Shown here: piece by piece, positions 1 to 12,310 of the stretch
Numbering within the stretch: the stretch's first letter is position 1
Layout of the letters: every line of letters begins with the position of its first letter
Origin: Cavia porcellus
Taxonomy: Eukaryota > Chordata > Mammalia > Rodentia > Caviidae
Direction: 5' to 3'
Assembly: GCF_034190915.1 (NCBI RefSeq)
Contig: NW_026947625.1
Location: 186,001-250,000 of the forward strand
Length of the DNA stretch: 64,000 bases
Translations under genes and position numbers: made by a program
Notes under the pieces: generated by a model
The model's database searches: none
What the model was told of the DNA's origin: nothing
What the model saw: the letters and a program-made list of their open reading frames with translations, nothing else

Positions 1-520
1 GTGGTGAGCATTGTATGGGTGTGTGTTACATTAGATTCACTAGTAGGAATGATAAAAACATCACGGGGTGGTGCGCATTGTACGGGTGTGTTTTACATTA
101 CATTCACTAGTAGGAGTGAGAAAAACATCACGGGATGGTGCGCACTGTATGGGTGTGTGTTACATTACATTCACTAGTAGGAGTGAGAAAAACATCACGG
201 GGTGGTGCGCATTGTATGGGTGTGTGTTACATTAGATTCACTAGTAGGAGTGAGAAAAACATAACGGGGTGGTGCGCATAGTATGGGTGTGTGTTACATT
301 AGATTCACTAGTAGGAATGAGAAAAACATCACGGGGTGGTGCGCATTGTATGGGTGTGTTACATTACATTCACAAGTAGCAGTGAGAAAAACATCACGGG
401 GTGGTGCGCATTGTATGGGTGTGTGTTACATTACATTCACTAGTAGGAGTGAGAAAAACATCACAGGGTGGTGCGCATTGTATGGGTGTGTGTTACATTA
501 CATTCATTAGTAGGAGTGAA
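1..520 (+). repeat. ordinary monomer run at left edge
   Basis: Nearly eight 67-bp monomers precede the first dyad. One, near 350-416, is only 65 bp because GGGTGTGTG has lost one GT; it is followed by ACAAGTAGCAG instead of ACTAGTAGGAG. The same short monomer recurs near 2,164 and 11,695, marking shared ancestry. No gene is seen. Confidence 0.95.
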
Positions 521-2130
521 AAAAACATCACGGGGTGGTGTGAATCAGAGGGTCTGAATTAGAATAGGCAGTGATTGGCAATGTAGGATGGAGAAAAGTA
601 CCGCGGGGTGGTCAGCATGGGGAGGTCAGGGAACATGCAGTGGCAATGTAGGATAGGTTTCTGAAAAACATCGCGGGGTGGTGCGAATTGTATGGGTGTG
701 TGTTACATTAGATTCACTAGTAGGAGTGAGAAAAACATCACGGGGTGGTGCGCATTGTATGGGTGTGTGTTACATTAGATTCACTAGTAGGAGTGAGAAA
801 AACATCACGGAGTGGTGCGCATGGTATGGGTGTGTGTTACATTACATTCACCTAAAGGAGTGAGAAAAACATCACGGGGTGGTGCGCATTGTATGGGTGT
901 GTGTTACATTAGATTCACTAGTAGGAGTGAGAAAAACATCACGGGGTGGTGCGCATTGTATGGGTGTGTGTTCCATTACATTCACTAGTAGGAGTGAGAA
1001 AAACATCACGGGGTGGTGCGCACGGTATGGGTGTGTGTTACATTACATTCATTGTAGGAGTGAGAAATACATCACGGGGTGGTGCGCATTGTATGGGTGT
1101 GTTTTACATTACATTCACTAGTAGGAGTGAGAAACACATCACGGGGTGGTGCGCATTGTATGGGTGTGTGTTACATTACATTCAGTAGTAGGAGTGAGAA
1201 AAACATCACGGGGTGGTGCGCATTGTATGGGTGTGTGTTACATTAGATTCACTAGCAGGAGTGAGAAAAATATCACAGGGTGGTGCGCATTGTATGGGTG
1301 TGTGTTACATTAGATTCACTAGTAGGAGTGAGAAAAACATCACGGGGTGGTGCGCATTGTATGGGTGTGTGTTACATTACATTCATTAGTCGGAGTGAGA
1401 AATACATCACGGGGTGGTGCGCATTGTATGGGTGTGTGTTACATTAATTCACTAGTAGGAGGGAGAAAAACATCACTGGGTGGTGCGCATTGTATGGGTG
1501 TGTGTTACATTACATTCACTAACAGGAGTGAGAAAAACATCACGGGGTGGTGCGCATTGTATGGGTGTGTGTTACATTACATTCACGAGTAGGAGTGAGA
1601 AAAACATCAAGGGGTTTTGCGCATTGTATGGGTGTGTGTTACATTACATTCACTAGTAGGAGTGAGAAAAACATCACGGGGTGGTGCGCATTGTATGGGT
1701 GTGTGTTACATTACATTCACTATTAGGAGTGAGAAAAACATCACGGGGTGGTGCGCATTGTATGGGTGTGTGTTACATTAGATTCACTCGTAGGAGTGAG
1801 AAAAACATCACGGGGTGGTGCGCATTGTATGGGTGTGTGTTACATTAGATTCACTAGTAGGAGTGAGAAAAACATCACGGGGTGGTGCGCATTGTATGGG
1901 TGTGTGTTACATTAGATTCACTAGTAGGAGTGAGAAAAACATCACGGGGTGGTGCGCATTGTATGGGTGTGTGTTACATTAGATTCACCAGTAGGAGTGA
2001 GAAAAACATCACGGGGTGGTGAGCATTGTATGGGTGTGTGTTACATTAGATTCCCTAGTAGGAGTGATAAAAACATCACGGGGTGGTGCGCATTGTATGG
2101 GTGTGTGTTACATTAGATTCACTAGTAGGA
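317..2130 (+). repeat. 1,814-bp tandem duplication, copy 1
   Basis: This segment holds dyad 1 and about 25 monomers and recurs directly downstream at an offset of 1,814. Rare private variants are shared in the same order: ACAAGTAGCAG, CACCTAAAGGAG, GTGTTCCATTAC, ATTCATTGTAGG and CATCAAGGGGTTTTG. By eye I found only about half a dozen differences between the copies. Edges are approximate and set by loss of the shared variants. Confidence 0.9.
521..663 (+). repeat. Dyad 1 (143 bp), class a
   Basis: Dyads are two fused variant monomers. Half 1 (73 bp) begins with the normal head, then TGAATCGGAGGGTCTGAA and a tail GGCAATGTAAGATGGAG. Half 2 (70 bp) begins AAAAGCACCGCGGGGTGG and ends GGCAATGTAGGATAGG plus TTTCTG. 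This copy has variants TGAATCAGAG, AGAATAGG, GTGATTGG and AAAAGTACC. The next monomer reads CGCGGGG with GCGAATTG. About 25 monomers follow. Confidence 0.95.
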
Positions 2131-3943
2131 GTGAGAAAAACATCACGGGGTGGTGCGCATTGTATGGGTGTGTTACATTACATTCACAAGTAGCAGTGAG
2201 AAAAACATCACGGGGTGGTGCGCATTGTATGGGTGTGTGTTACATTACATTCACTAGTAGGAGTGAGAAAAACATCACAGGGTGGTGCGCATTGTATGGG
2301 TGTGTGTTACATTACATTCATTAGTAGGAGTGAAAAAAACATCACGGGGTGGTGTGAATCAGAGGGTCTGAATTAGGATAGGCAGTGATTGGCAATGTAG
2401 GATGGAGAAAAGTACCGCGGGGTGGTCAGCATGGGGAGGTCATGGAACATGCAGTGGCAATGTAGGATAGGTTTCTGAAAAACATCGCGGGGTGGTGCGA
2501 ATTGTATGGGTGTGTGTTACATTAGATTCACTAGTAGGAGTGAGAAAAACATCACGGGGTGGTGCGCATTGTATGGGTGTGTGTTACATTAGATTCACTA
2601 GTAGGAGTGAGAAAAACATCACGGAGTGGTGCGCATGGTATGGGTGTGTGTTACATTACATTCACCTAAAGGAGTGAGAAAAACATCACGGGGTGGTGCG
2701 CATTGTATGGGTGTGTGTTACATTAGATTCACTAGTAGGAGTGAGAAAAACATCACGGGGTGGTGCGCATTGTATGGGTGTGTGTTCCATTACATTCACT
2801 AGTAGGAGTGAGAAAAACATCACGGGGTGGTGCGCACGGTATGGGTGTGTGTTACATTACATTCATTGTAGGAGTGAGAAATACATCACGGGGTGGTGCG
2901 CATTGTATGGGTGTGTTTTACATTACATTCACTAGTAGGAGTGAGAAACACATCACGGGGTGGTGCGCATTGTATGGGTGTGTGTTACATTACATTCAGT
3001 AGTAGGAGTGAGAAAAACATCACGGGGTGGTGCGCATTGTATGGGTGTGTGTTACATTAGATTCACTAGCAGGAGTGAGAAAAATATCACAGGGTGGTGC
3101 GCATTGTATGGGTGTGTGTTACATTAGATTCACTAGTAGGAGTGAGAAAAACATCACGGGGTGGTGCGCATTGTATGGGTGTGTGTTACATTACATTCAT
3201 TAGTCGGAGTGAGAAATACATCACGGGGTGGTGCGCATTGTATGGGTGTGTGTTACATTAATTCACTAGTAGGAGTGAGAAAAACATCACTGGGTGGTGC
3301 GCATTGTATGGGTGTGTGTTACATTACATTCACTAACAGGAGTGAGAAAAACATCACGGGGTGGTGGGCATTGTATGGGTGTGTGTTACATTACATTCAC
3401 GAGTAGGAGTGAGAAAAACATCAAGGGGTTTTGCGCATTGTATGGGTGTGTGTTACATTACATTCACTAGTAGGAGTGAGAAAAACATCACGGGGTGGTG
3501 CGCATTGTATGGGTGTGTGTTACATTACATTCACTATTAGGAGTGAGAAAAACATCACGGGGTGGTGCGCATTGTATGGGTGTGTGTTACATTAGATTCA
3601 CTCGTAGGAGTGAGAAAAACATCACGGGGTGGTGCGCATTGTATGGGTGTGTGTTACATTAGATTCACTAGTAGGAGTGAGAAAAACATCACGGGGTGGT
3701 GCGCATTGTATGGGTGTGTGTTACATTAGATTCACTAGTAGGAGTGAGAAAAACATCACGGGGTGGTGCGCATTGTATGGGTGTGTGTTACATTAGATTC
3801 ACCAGTAGGAGTGAGAAAAACATCACGGGTGGTGAGCATTGTATGGGTGTGTGTTACATTAGATTCCCTAGTAGGAGTGATAAAAACATCACGGGGTGGT
3901 GCGCATTGTATGGGTGTGTGTTACATTAGATTCACTAGTAGGA
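2131..3943 (+). repeat. 1,814-bp tandem duplication, copy 2
   Basis: Second copy, abutting the first. Differences noticed include GAGGTCATGG for GAGGTCAGGG in the dyad, GTGGTGGGC for GTGGTGCGC near 3,365, and one missing G near 3,828. Dyad 2 lies inside. Confidence 0.9.
2335..2477 (+). repeat. Dyad 2 (143 bp), class a
   Basis: Sister of dyad 1 in the 1,814-bp duplication, sharing TGAATCAGAG, GTGATTGG and AAAAGTACC. It differs by GGTCATGG in half 2. About 29 monomers follow. Confidence 0.95.
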
Positions 3944-4417
3944 GTGAGAAAAACATCACGGGGTGGTGCGCATTGTATGGGTGTGTGTTACATTAGATTC
4001 ACTAGTAGGAGTGAGAAAAACATCACGGGGTGGTGCGCATTGTTTGGGTGTGTGTTACATTAGATTCACTAGTAGGAGTGAGAAAAACATCACGGGGTGG
4101 TGCGCATTGTATGGGTGTGTGTTACATTACATTCACTAGTAGGAGTGAGTAAAACATCACGGGGTGGTGCGCATTGTATAGGTGTGTGTTACATTACATT
4201 CACTAGTAGGAGTGAGAAAAACATCACGGGGTGGTGCGCATTGTATGGGTGTGTGTTACATTAGATTCACTAGTAAGAGTGAGAAAAACATCACGGGGTG
4301 GTGCGCATTGTATGGGTGTGTGTTACATTACATTCACTAGTAGGAGTGAGAAAAACATCACGGGGAGGTGCACATTTTATGGGTGTGTGTTACATTACAT
4401 TCAGTACTAGGAGTGAG

Positions 4418-4560
4418 AAAAACATCACGGGGTGGTGTGAATCGGAGGGTCTGAATTAGGATATTCAGTGAGTGGCAATGTAAGATGGAGAAAAGCACCG
4501 CGGGGTGGTCAGCATGGGGAGGTCAGGGAACATGCAGTGGCAATGTAGGATAGGTTTCTG
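4418..4560 (+). repeat. Dyad 3 (143 bp), class a
   Basis: It carries GATATTCAGTGAG where most dyads read GATAGGCAGTGAG. The monomer before it reads CAGTACTAGG. Exactly six monomers separate it from dyad 4. Confidence 0.95.
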
Positions 4561-4962
4561 AAAAACATCGCGGGGTGGTGCGCATTGTATGGGTGTGTGT
4601 TACATTAGATTCACTAGTAGGAGTGAGAAAAACATCACGGGGTGGTGCGCATTGTATGGGTGTGTGTTACATTACATTCACTAGTAGGAGTGAGAAAAAC
4701 ATCACGGGGTGGTGCGCATTGTATGGGTGTTTGTTACATTACATTCACTAGTAGGAGTGAGAAAAACATCACGGGGTGGTGCGCATTGTATGGGTGTGTG
4801 TTACCTTACATTCACTATTAGGAGTGAGAAAAACATCACGGGGTGGTGCGCATTGTATGGGTGTGTGTTACATTACAATCACTAGTAGGAGTGAGAAAAA
4901 CATCACGGGGTGGTGCGCATTGTATGGGTGTGTGTTACATTACATTCACTACTAGGAGTGAG

Positions 4963-5105
4963 AAAAACATCACGGGGTGGTGTGAATCGGAGGGTCTGAA
5001 TTAGGATAGGCAGTGAATGGCAATGTAAGATGGAGAAAAGCACCGCGGGGTGGTCAGCATGGGGACGTCAGGGAACATGCAGTGGCAATGTAGGATAGGT
5101 TTCTG
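4963..5105 (+). repeat. Dyad 4 (143 bp), class a
   Basis: Variants are GCAGTGAATGG in half 1 and GGGGACGTCA in half 2. The preceding monomer has the common pre-dyad form CACTACTAGG. Ten monomers follow. Dyad 9 is the matching copy 3,729 bp downstream. Confidence 0.95.
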
Positions 5106-5775
5106 AAAAACATCGCGGGGTGGTGCGCATTGTATGGGTGTGTGTTACATTAGATTCACTAGTAGGAGTGAGAAAAACATCACGGGGTGGTGAGCATTGT
5201 ATGGGTGTGTGTTACATTACATTCACTAGTAGGAGTGAGAAAAACATCACGGGGTGGTGCGCATTGTATGGGTGTGTGTTACATTACATTCACTAGTAGG
5301 AGTGAGAAAAACATCACGGGGTGGTGCGCATTGTATGGGTGTGTGTTACATTACCTTCACTAGTAGGCGTGAGAAAAACATCACGGGGTGGTGCGCATTG
5401 TATGGGTGTGTGTTACATTACATTCACTAGTAGGAGTGAGAAAAACATCACGGGGTGGTGCGCATTGTATGGGTGTGTGTTACATTACATTCACTAGTAG
5501 CAGTGAGAAAAACAACACGGGGTGGTGCGCATTGTATGGGTGTGTGCTACATTACATTCACTAGTAGGAGTGAGAAAAACATCACGGGGTGGTGCGCATT
5601 GTATGGGTGTGTGTTCCAATACATTCACTAGTAGGAGTGAGAAAAACATCACGGGGTGGTGCGCATTGTATGGGTGTGTGTTACATTACATTCACTAGTA
5701 GCAGTGAGAAAAACATCACGGGGTGGTGCGCATTGTATGGGTGTGTGTTACATTACATTCACTACTAGGAGTGAG

Positions 5776-5918
5776 AAAAACATCACGGGGTGGTGTGAAT
5801 CGGAGGGTCTAAATTAGGATAGGCAGTGAGTGGCAATGTAAGATGGAGAAAAGCACCGCGGGGTGGTCAGCATGGGGAGGTCAGGGAACATGCAGTGGCA
5901 ATGTAGGATAGGTTTCTG
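5776..5918 (+). repeat. Dyad 5 (143 bp), class a
   Basis: It reads CTAAATTAGG. The next monomer is unusual: AAGCATCGCGGTGTGG and then TATGCGTG. That marker recurs after dyads 6, 7 and 10. Ten monomers follow. Confidence 0.95.
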
Positions 5919-6588
5919 AGAAGCATCGCGGTGTGGTGCGCATTGTATGCGTGTGTGTTACATTAGATTCACTAGTAGGAGTGAGAAAAACATCACGGGG
6001 TGGTGCGCATTGTATGGGTGTGTGTTACATTACATTCACTAGTCGGAGTGAGAAAAACATCACGGGGTGGTGCGCATTGTATGGGTGTGTGTTACATTAG
6101 ATTCACTAGTAGGAGTGAGAAAAACATCACTGGGTGGTGCGCATTGTTTGGGTGTGTGTTACATTAGATTCACTAGTAGGAGTGAGAAAAACATCACCGG
6201 GTGGTGCGCATTGTATGGGTGTGTGTTACATTACATTCACTAGTAGGAGTGAGAAAAACATCACGGGGTGGTGCCCATTGTATGGGTGTGTGTTACATTA
6301 CATTCACTAGTAGGAGTGAAAAAAACATCACGGGGTGGTGTGCATTGTATGGGTGTGTGTTACATTACATTCACTAGTATGAGTGAGAAAAACATCACGG
6401 GGTGGTGCGCATTGTATGGGTGTGTGTTACATTAGATTCACTAGTAAGAGTGAGAAAAACATCACGGGGTGGTGCGCATTGTATGGGTGTGTGTTACATT
6501 ACATTCACTAGTAGGAGTGAGAAAAACATCACGGGGAGGTGCACATTGTATGGGTGTGTGTTACATTACATTCACTACTAGGAGGGAG

Positions 6589-6731
6589 AAAAACATCACG
6601 GGGTGGTGTGAATCGGAGGGTCTGAATTAGGATATGCAGTGAGTGGCAATGTAAGATGGAGAAAAGCACCGCGGGGTGGTCAGCATGGGGAGGTCAGGGA
6701 ACATGCAGTGGCAATGTAGGATAGGTTTCTG
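6589..6731 (+). repeat. Dyad 6 (143 bp), class a
   Basis: It reads GATATGCAGTGAG and is preceded by GGAGGGAG instead of GGAGTGAG. Dyad 8 shares both. Only two monomers separate it from dyad 7, the shortest gap in the window. Confidence 0.95.
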
Positions 6732-6865
6732 AAAAGCATCGCGGTGTGGTGCGCATTGTATGCGTGTGTGTTACATTAGATTCACTAGTAGGAGTGAGAA
6801 AAACATCACGGGGTGGTGCGCATTGTATGGGTGTGTGTTACATTACATTCACTAGTGGGAGTGAG

Positions 6866-7008
6866 AAAAACATCACGGGGTGGTGTGAATCGGAGGGTCT
6901 GAATTAGGATAGGCAGTGAGTGGCAATGTAAGATGGAGAAAAGCACCGCGGGGTGGTCAGCATGGGGAGGTCAGGGAACATGCAGTGGCAATGTAGGATA
7001 GGTTTCTG
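6866..7008 (+). repeat. Dyad 7 (143 bp), class a
   Basis: The dyad sequence is typical. It lacks the usual pre-dyad CACTACTAGG and has CACTAGTGGG instead. It is followed by AAGCATCGCGGTGTGG. It starts the second copy of the 1,090-bp duplication. Ten monomers follow. Confidence 0.95.
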
Positions 7009-7678
7009 AAAAGCATCGCGGTGTGGTGCGCATTGTATGCGTGTGTGTTACATTAGATTCACTAGTAGGAGTGAGAAAAACATCACGGGGTGGTGCGCAT
7101 TGTATGGGTGTGTGTTACATTACATTCACTAGTCGGAGTGAGAAAAACATCACGGGGTGGTGCGCATTGTATGGGTGTGTGTTACATTAGATTCACTAGT
7201 AGGAGTGAGAAAAACATCACTGGGTGGTGCGCATTGTTTGGGTGTGTGTTACATTAGATTCACTAGTAGGAGTGAGAAAAACATCACCGGGTGGTGCGCA
7301 TTGTATGGGTGTGTGTTACATTACATTCACTAGTAGGAGTGAGAAAAACATCACGGGGTGGTGCCCATTGTATGGGTGTGTGTTACATTACATTCACTAG
7401 TAGGAGTGAAAAAAACATCACGGGGTGGTGCGCATTGTATGGGTGTGTGTTACATTACATTCACTAGTATGAGTGAGAAAAACATCACGGGGTGGTGCGC
7501 ATTGTATGGGTGTGTGTTACATTAGATTCACTAGTAAGAGTGAGAAAAACATCACGGGGTGGTGCGCATTGTATGGGTGTGTGTTACATTACATTCACTA
7601 GTAGGAGTGAGAAAAACATCACGGGGAGGTGCACATTGTATGGGTGTGTGTTACATTACATTCACTACTAGGAGGGAG

Positions 7679-7821
7679 AAAAACATCACGGGGTGGTGTG
7701 AATCGGAGGGTCTGAATTAGGATATGCAGTGAGTGGCAATGTAAGATGGAGAAAAGCACCGCGGGGTGGTCAGCATGGGGAGGTCAGGGAACATGCAGTG
7801 GCAATGTAGGATAGGTTTCTG
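7679..7821 (+). repeat. Dyad 8 (143 bp), class a
   Basis: It has GATATGCAGTGAG and the preceding GGAGGGAG, as dyad 6, but the following monomer returns to the ordinary CGCGGGGTGG form. About 13 monomers follow, one of them short by 1 bp near 8,440. Confidence 0.95.
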
Positions 7822-8691
7822 AAAAACATCGCGGGGTGGTGCGCATTGTATGGGTGTGTGTTACATTAGATTCACTAGTAGGAGTGAGAAAAACATCACG
7901 GGGTGGTGCGCATTGTATGGGTGTGTGTTACATTACATTCACTAGTGGGAGTGAGAAAAACATCACGGGGTGGTGCGCATTGTATGGGTGTTTGTTACAT
8001 TACATTCACTAGTGGGAGTGAGAAAAACATCACGGGGTGGTGCGCATTGTATGGGTGTGTGTTACATTACATTCACTAGTAGGAGTGAGAAAATCATCAC
8101 GGGGTGGTGCGCGTTGTATGGGTGTGTGTTACATTAGATTCACTAGTAGGAGTGAGAAAAACATCACGGGGTGGTGCGCATTGTATGGGTGTGTGTTACA
8201 TTAGATTCACTAGTAGGAGTGAGAAAAACATAATGGGGTGGTGCGCATTGTATGGGTGTGTGTTACATTAGATTCACTAGTAGGAGTGAGAAAAACATCA
8301 CGGGGTGGTACGCATTGTTTGGGTGTGTGTTACATTAGATTCACTAGTAGGAGTGAGAAAAACATCACGGGGTGGTGCGCATTGTATGGGTGTGTGTTAC
8401 ATTACATTCACTAGTAGGAGTGAGAAAAACATCACGGGGTGTGCGCATTGTATGGGTGTTTGTTACATTACATTCACTAGTAGGAGTGAGAAAAACATCA
8501 CGGGGTGGTGCGCATTGTATGGGTGTGTGTTACATTACATTCACTATTAGGAGTGAGAAAAACATCACGGGGTGGTGCGCATTGTATGGGTGTGTGTTAC
8601 ATTACAATCACTAGTAGGAGTGAGAAAAACATCACGGGGTGGTGCGCATTGTATGGGTGTGTGTTACATTACATTCACTACTAGGAGTGAG

Positions 8692-8834
8692 AAAAACATC
8701 ACGGGGTGGTGTGAATCGGAGGGTCTGAATTAGGATAGGCAGTGAATGGCAATGTAAGATGGAGAAAAGCACCGCGGGGTGGTCAGCATGGGGAGGTCAG
8801 GGAACATGCAGTGGCAATGTAGGATAGGTTTCTG
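8692..8834 (+). repeat. Dyad 9 (143 bp), unusual follower
   Basis: It shares GCAGTGAATGG with dyad 4 but keeps GGGGAGGTCA. The monomer after it reads ACATAACATTCAC, fitting neither main class. Ten monomers follow, matching 5,106-5,775 in marker order. Confidence 0.95.
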
Positions 8835-9504
8835 AAAAACATCGCGGGGTGGTGCGCATTGTATGGGTGTGTGTTACATAACATTCACTAGTAGGAGTGA
8901 GAAAAACATCACGGGGTGGTGCGCATTGTATGGGTGTGTGTTACATTACATTCACTAGTAGGAGTGAGAAAAACATCACGGGGTGGTGCGCATTGTATGG
9001 GTGTGTGTTACATTACATTCACTAGTAGGAGTGAGAAAAACATCACGGGGTGGTGCGCATTGTATGGGTGTGTGTTACATTACCTTCACTAGTAGGCGTG
9101 AGAAAAACATCACGGGGTGGTGCGCATTGTATGGGTGTGTGTTACATTACATTCACTAGTAGGAGTGAGAAAAACATCACGGGGTGGTGCGCATTGTATG
9201 GGTGTGTGTTACATTACATTCACTAGTAGCAGTGAGAAAAACATCACGGGGTGGTGCGCATTGTATGGGTGTGTGTTACATTACATTCACTAGTAGGAGT
9301 GAGAAAAACATCACGGGGTGGTGCGCATTGTATGGGTGTGTGTTCCAATACATTCACTAGTAGGAGTGAGAAAAACATCACGGGGTGGTGCGCATTGTAT
9401 GGGTGTGTGTTACATTACATTCACTAGTAGCAGTGAGAAAAACATCACGGGGTGGTGCGCATTGTATGGGTGTGTGTTACATTACATTCACTACTAGGAG
9501 TGAG

Positions 9505-9647
9505 AAAAACATCACGGGGTGGTGTGAATCGGAGGGTCTGAATTAGGATAGGCAGTGAGTGGCAATGTAAGATGGAGAAAAGCACCGCGGGGTGGTCAGC
9601 ATGGGGAGGTTAGGGAACATGCAGTGGCAATGTAGGATAGGTTTCTG
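9505..9647 (+). repeat. Dyad 10 (143 bp), class a
   Basis: Variant GGAGGTTAGGG. It is followed by AAGCATCGCGGTGTGG, as dyads 5-7. Nine monomers follow where dyads 5 and 7 have ten; the AGTATGAG monomer is the one missing. Confidence 0.95.
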
Positions 9648-10250
9648 AAAAGCATCGCGGTGTGGTGCGCATTGTATGCGTGTGTGTTACATTAGATTCA
9701 CTAGTAGGAGTGAGAAAAACATCACGGGGTGGTGCGCATTGTATGGGTGTGTGTTACATTACATTCACTAGTCGGAGTGAGAAAAACATCACGGGGTGGT
9801 GCGCATTGTATGGGTGTGTGTTACATTAGATTCACTAGTAGGAGTGAGAAAAACATCACTGGGTGGTGCGCATTGTTTGTGTGTGTGTTACATTAGATTC
9901 ACTAGTAGGAGTGAGAAAAACATCACCGGGTGGTGCGCATTGTATGGGTGTGTGTTACATTACATTCACTAGTAGGAGTGAGAAAAACATCACGGGGTGG
10001 TGCCCATTGTATGGGTGTGTGTTACATTACATTCACTAGTAGGAGTGAAAAAAACATCACGGGGTGGTGCGCATTGTATGGGTGTGTGTTACATTAGATT
10101 CACTAGTAAGAGTGAGAAAAACATCACGGGGTGGTGCGCATTGTATGGGTGTCTGTTACATTACATTCACTAGTAGGAGTGAGAAAAACATCACGGGGAG
10201 GTGCACATTGTATGGGTGTGTGTTACATTACATTCACTACTAGGAGGGAG

Positions 10251-10393
10251 AAAAACATCACGGGGTGGTGTGAATCGGAGGGTCTGAATTAGGATAGGCA
10301 GTGAGTGGCAATGTAAGATGGAGAAAAGCACCGCGGGGTGGTCAGCATGGGGAGGTCAGGGAACATGCAGTGGCAATGTAGGATAGGTTTCTG
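10251..10393 (+). repeat. Dyad 11 (143 bp), class a
   Basis: Typical sequence, preceded by GGAGGGAG. The following head has an A-to-T change (CTGTAAAACATCG). About 22 monomers follow, including the six-monomer duplication at 10.5-11.3 kb. Confidence 0.95.
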
Positions 10394-10519
10394 TAAAACA
10401 TCGCGGGGTGGTGCGCATTGTATGGGTGTGTGTTACATTAGATTCACTAGTAGGAGTGAGAAAAACATCACGGGGTGGTGCGCATTGTATGGGTGTGTGT
10501 TACATTACATTCACTAGTA

Positions 10520-10921
10520 GGAGTGAGAAAAACATCACGGGGTGGTGCGCATTGTATGGGTGTTTGTTACATTACATTCACTAGTAGGAGTGAGAAAAAC
10601 ATCACGGGGTGGTGCGCATTGTATGGGTGTGTGTTACATTACATTCACTAGTAGGAGTGAGAAAATCATCACGGGGTGGTGCGCGTTGTATGGGTGTGTG
10701 TTACATTAGATTCACTAGTAGGAGTGAGAAAAACATCACGGGGTGGTGCGCATTGTATGGGTGTGTGTTACATTAGATTCACTAGTAGGAGTGAGAAAAA
10801 CATAACGGGGTGGTGCGCATTGTATGGGTGTGTGTTACATTAGATTCACTAGTAGGAGTGAGAAAAACATCACGGGGTGGTGCGCATTGTATGGGTGTGT
10901 GTTACATTACATTCACTAGGA
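10520..10921 (+). repeat. 402-bp (six-monomer) tandem duplication, copy 1
   Basis: The marker monomers GTGTTTGTTAC, AAAATCATCACGG with GTGCGCGTTG, and CATAACGGGG occur in order and recur exactly 402 bp downstream. Edges are approximate. Confidence 0.85.
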
Positions 10922-11323
10922 GGAGTGAGAAAAACATCACGGGGTGGTGCGCATTGTATGGGTGTTTGTTACATTACATTCACTATTAGGAGTGAGAAAA
11001 ACATCACGGGGTGGTGCGCATTGTATGGGTGTGTGTTACATTACATTCACTAGTAGGAGTGAGAAAATCATCACGGGGTGGTGCGCGTTGTATGGGTGTG
11101 TGTTACATTAGATTCACTAGTAGGAGTGAGAAAAACATCACGGGGTGGTGCGCATTGTATGGGTGTGTGTTACATTAGATTCACTAGTAGGAGTGAGAAA
11201 AACATAACGGGGTGGTGCGCATTGTATGGGTGTGTGTTACATTAGATTCACTAGTAGGAGTGAGAAAAACATCACGGGGTGGTGCGCATTGTATGGGTGT
11301 GTGTTACATTAGATTCACTAGTA
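10922..11323 (+). repeat. 402-bp (six-monomer) tandem duplication, copy 2
   Basis: Second copy of the six-monomer block with the same markers. A related single copy is seen near 7,980-8,240. Confidence 0.85.
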
Positions 11324-11345
11324 GGAGTGAGAAAAACATCACGGG

Positions 11346-12310
11346 GTGGTGAGCATTGTATGGGTGTGTGTTACATTAGATTCACTAGTAGGAGTGATAA
11401 AAACATCACGGGGTGGTGCGCATTTTATGGGTGTGTTTTACATTACATTCACTAGTAGGAGTGAGAAAAACATCACGGGATGGTGCGCACTGTATGGGTG
11501 TGTGTTACATTACATTCACTAGTAGGAGTGAGAAAAACATCACGGGGTGGTGCGCATTGTATGGGTGTGTGTTACATTAGATTCACTAGTAGGAGTGAGA
11601 AAAACATCACGGGGTGGTGCGCATTGTATGGGTGTGTGTTACATTAGATTCACTAGTAGGAATGAGAAAAACATCACGGGGTGGTGCGCATTGTATGGGT
11701 GTGTTACATTACATTCACAAGTAGCAGTGAGAAAAACATCACGGGGTGGTGCGCATTGTATGGGTGTGTGTTACATTACATTCACTAGTAGGAGTGAGAA
11801 AAACATCACAGGGTGGTGCGCATTGTATGGGTGTGTGTTACATTACATTCATTAGTAGGAGTGAAAAAAACATCACGGGGTGGTGTGAATCAGAGGGTCT
11901 GAATTAGGATAGGCAGTGATTGGCAATGTACGATGGAGAAAAGCACCGCGGGGTGGTCAGCATGGGGAGGTCAGGGAACATGCAGTGGCAATGTAGGATA
12001 GGTTTCTGAAAAACATCGCGGGGTGGTGCGAATTGTATGGGTGTGTGTTACATTAGATTCACTAGTAGGAGTGAGAAAAACATCACGGGGTGGTGCGCAT
12101 TGTATGGGTGTGTGTTACATTAGATGCACTAGTAGGAGTGACAAAAACATCACGGAGTGGTGCGCATGGTATGGGTGTGTGTTACATTACATTCACCTAA
12201 AGGAGTGAGAAAAACATCACGGGGTGGTGCGCATTGTATGGGTGTGTGTTACATTAGATTCACTAGTAGGAGTGAGAAAAACATCACGGGGTGGTGCGCA
12301 TTGTATGGGT
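11346..12310 (+). repeat. Displaced copy of the window start
   Basis: It matches positions 1 to about 965 at an offset of 11,345. Shared private variants include GTGTTTTACATT, CATCACGGGATGG with GCGCACTG, the 65-bp monomer with ACAAGTAGCAG, TGAATCAGAG in the dyad, and CACCTAAAGGAG. Larger segments therefore recur at distance, not only side by side. Confidence 0.88.
11866..12008 (+). repeat. Dyad 12 (143 bp), class a
   Basis: It belongs to the dyad 1/2 group by TGAATCAGAG, GTGATTGG and the GCGAATTG follower, but it has AAAAGCACC and a private GTACGATGG. Sixteen monomers follow. Confidence 0.95.

Larger units (their letters stand above)
5776..6731 (+). repeat. 1,090-bp-offset duplication, copy 1
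   Basis: Dyad, ten monomers, dyad. The same order of marker monomers (AGTCGGAG, CATCACTGGG with CATTGTTTGGG, CATCACCGGG, GTGCCCATTG, AGTATGAG, GTGCACATTG) recurs at +1,090. A third copy, one monomer shorter, lies at 9,505-10,393. Confidence 0.9.
6866..7821 (+). repeat. 1,090-bp-offset duplication, copy 2
   Basis: Second copy of the dyad-ten monomers-dyad unit, separated from copy 1 by two monomers (6,732-6,865). It is nearly identical by eye; one difference is GTGCGCATTG near 7,430, where copy 1 has GTGTGCATTG. Confidence 0.9.

Noticed and set aside
541..663. Dyads as an inserted mobile element.
   Set aside because: There are no terminal inverted repeats, target-site duplications, poly-A tail or coding capacity. 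Heads and tails align with the monomer, and insertion would not preserve the 67-bp register.
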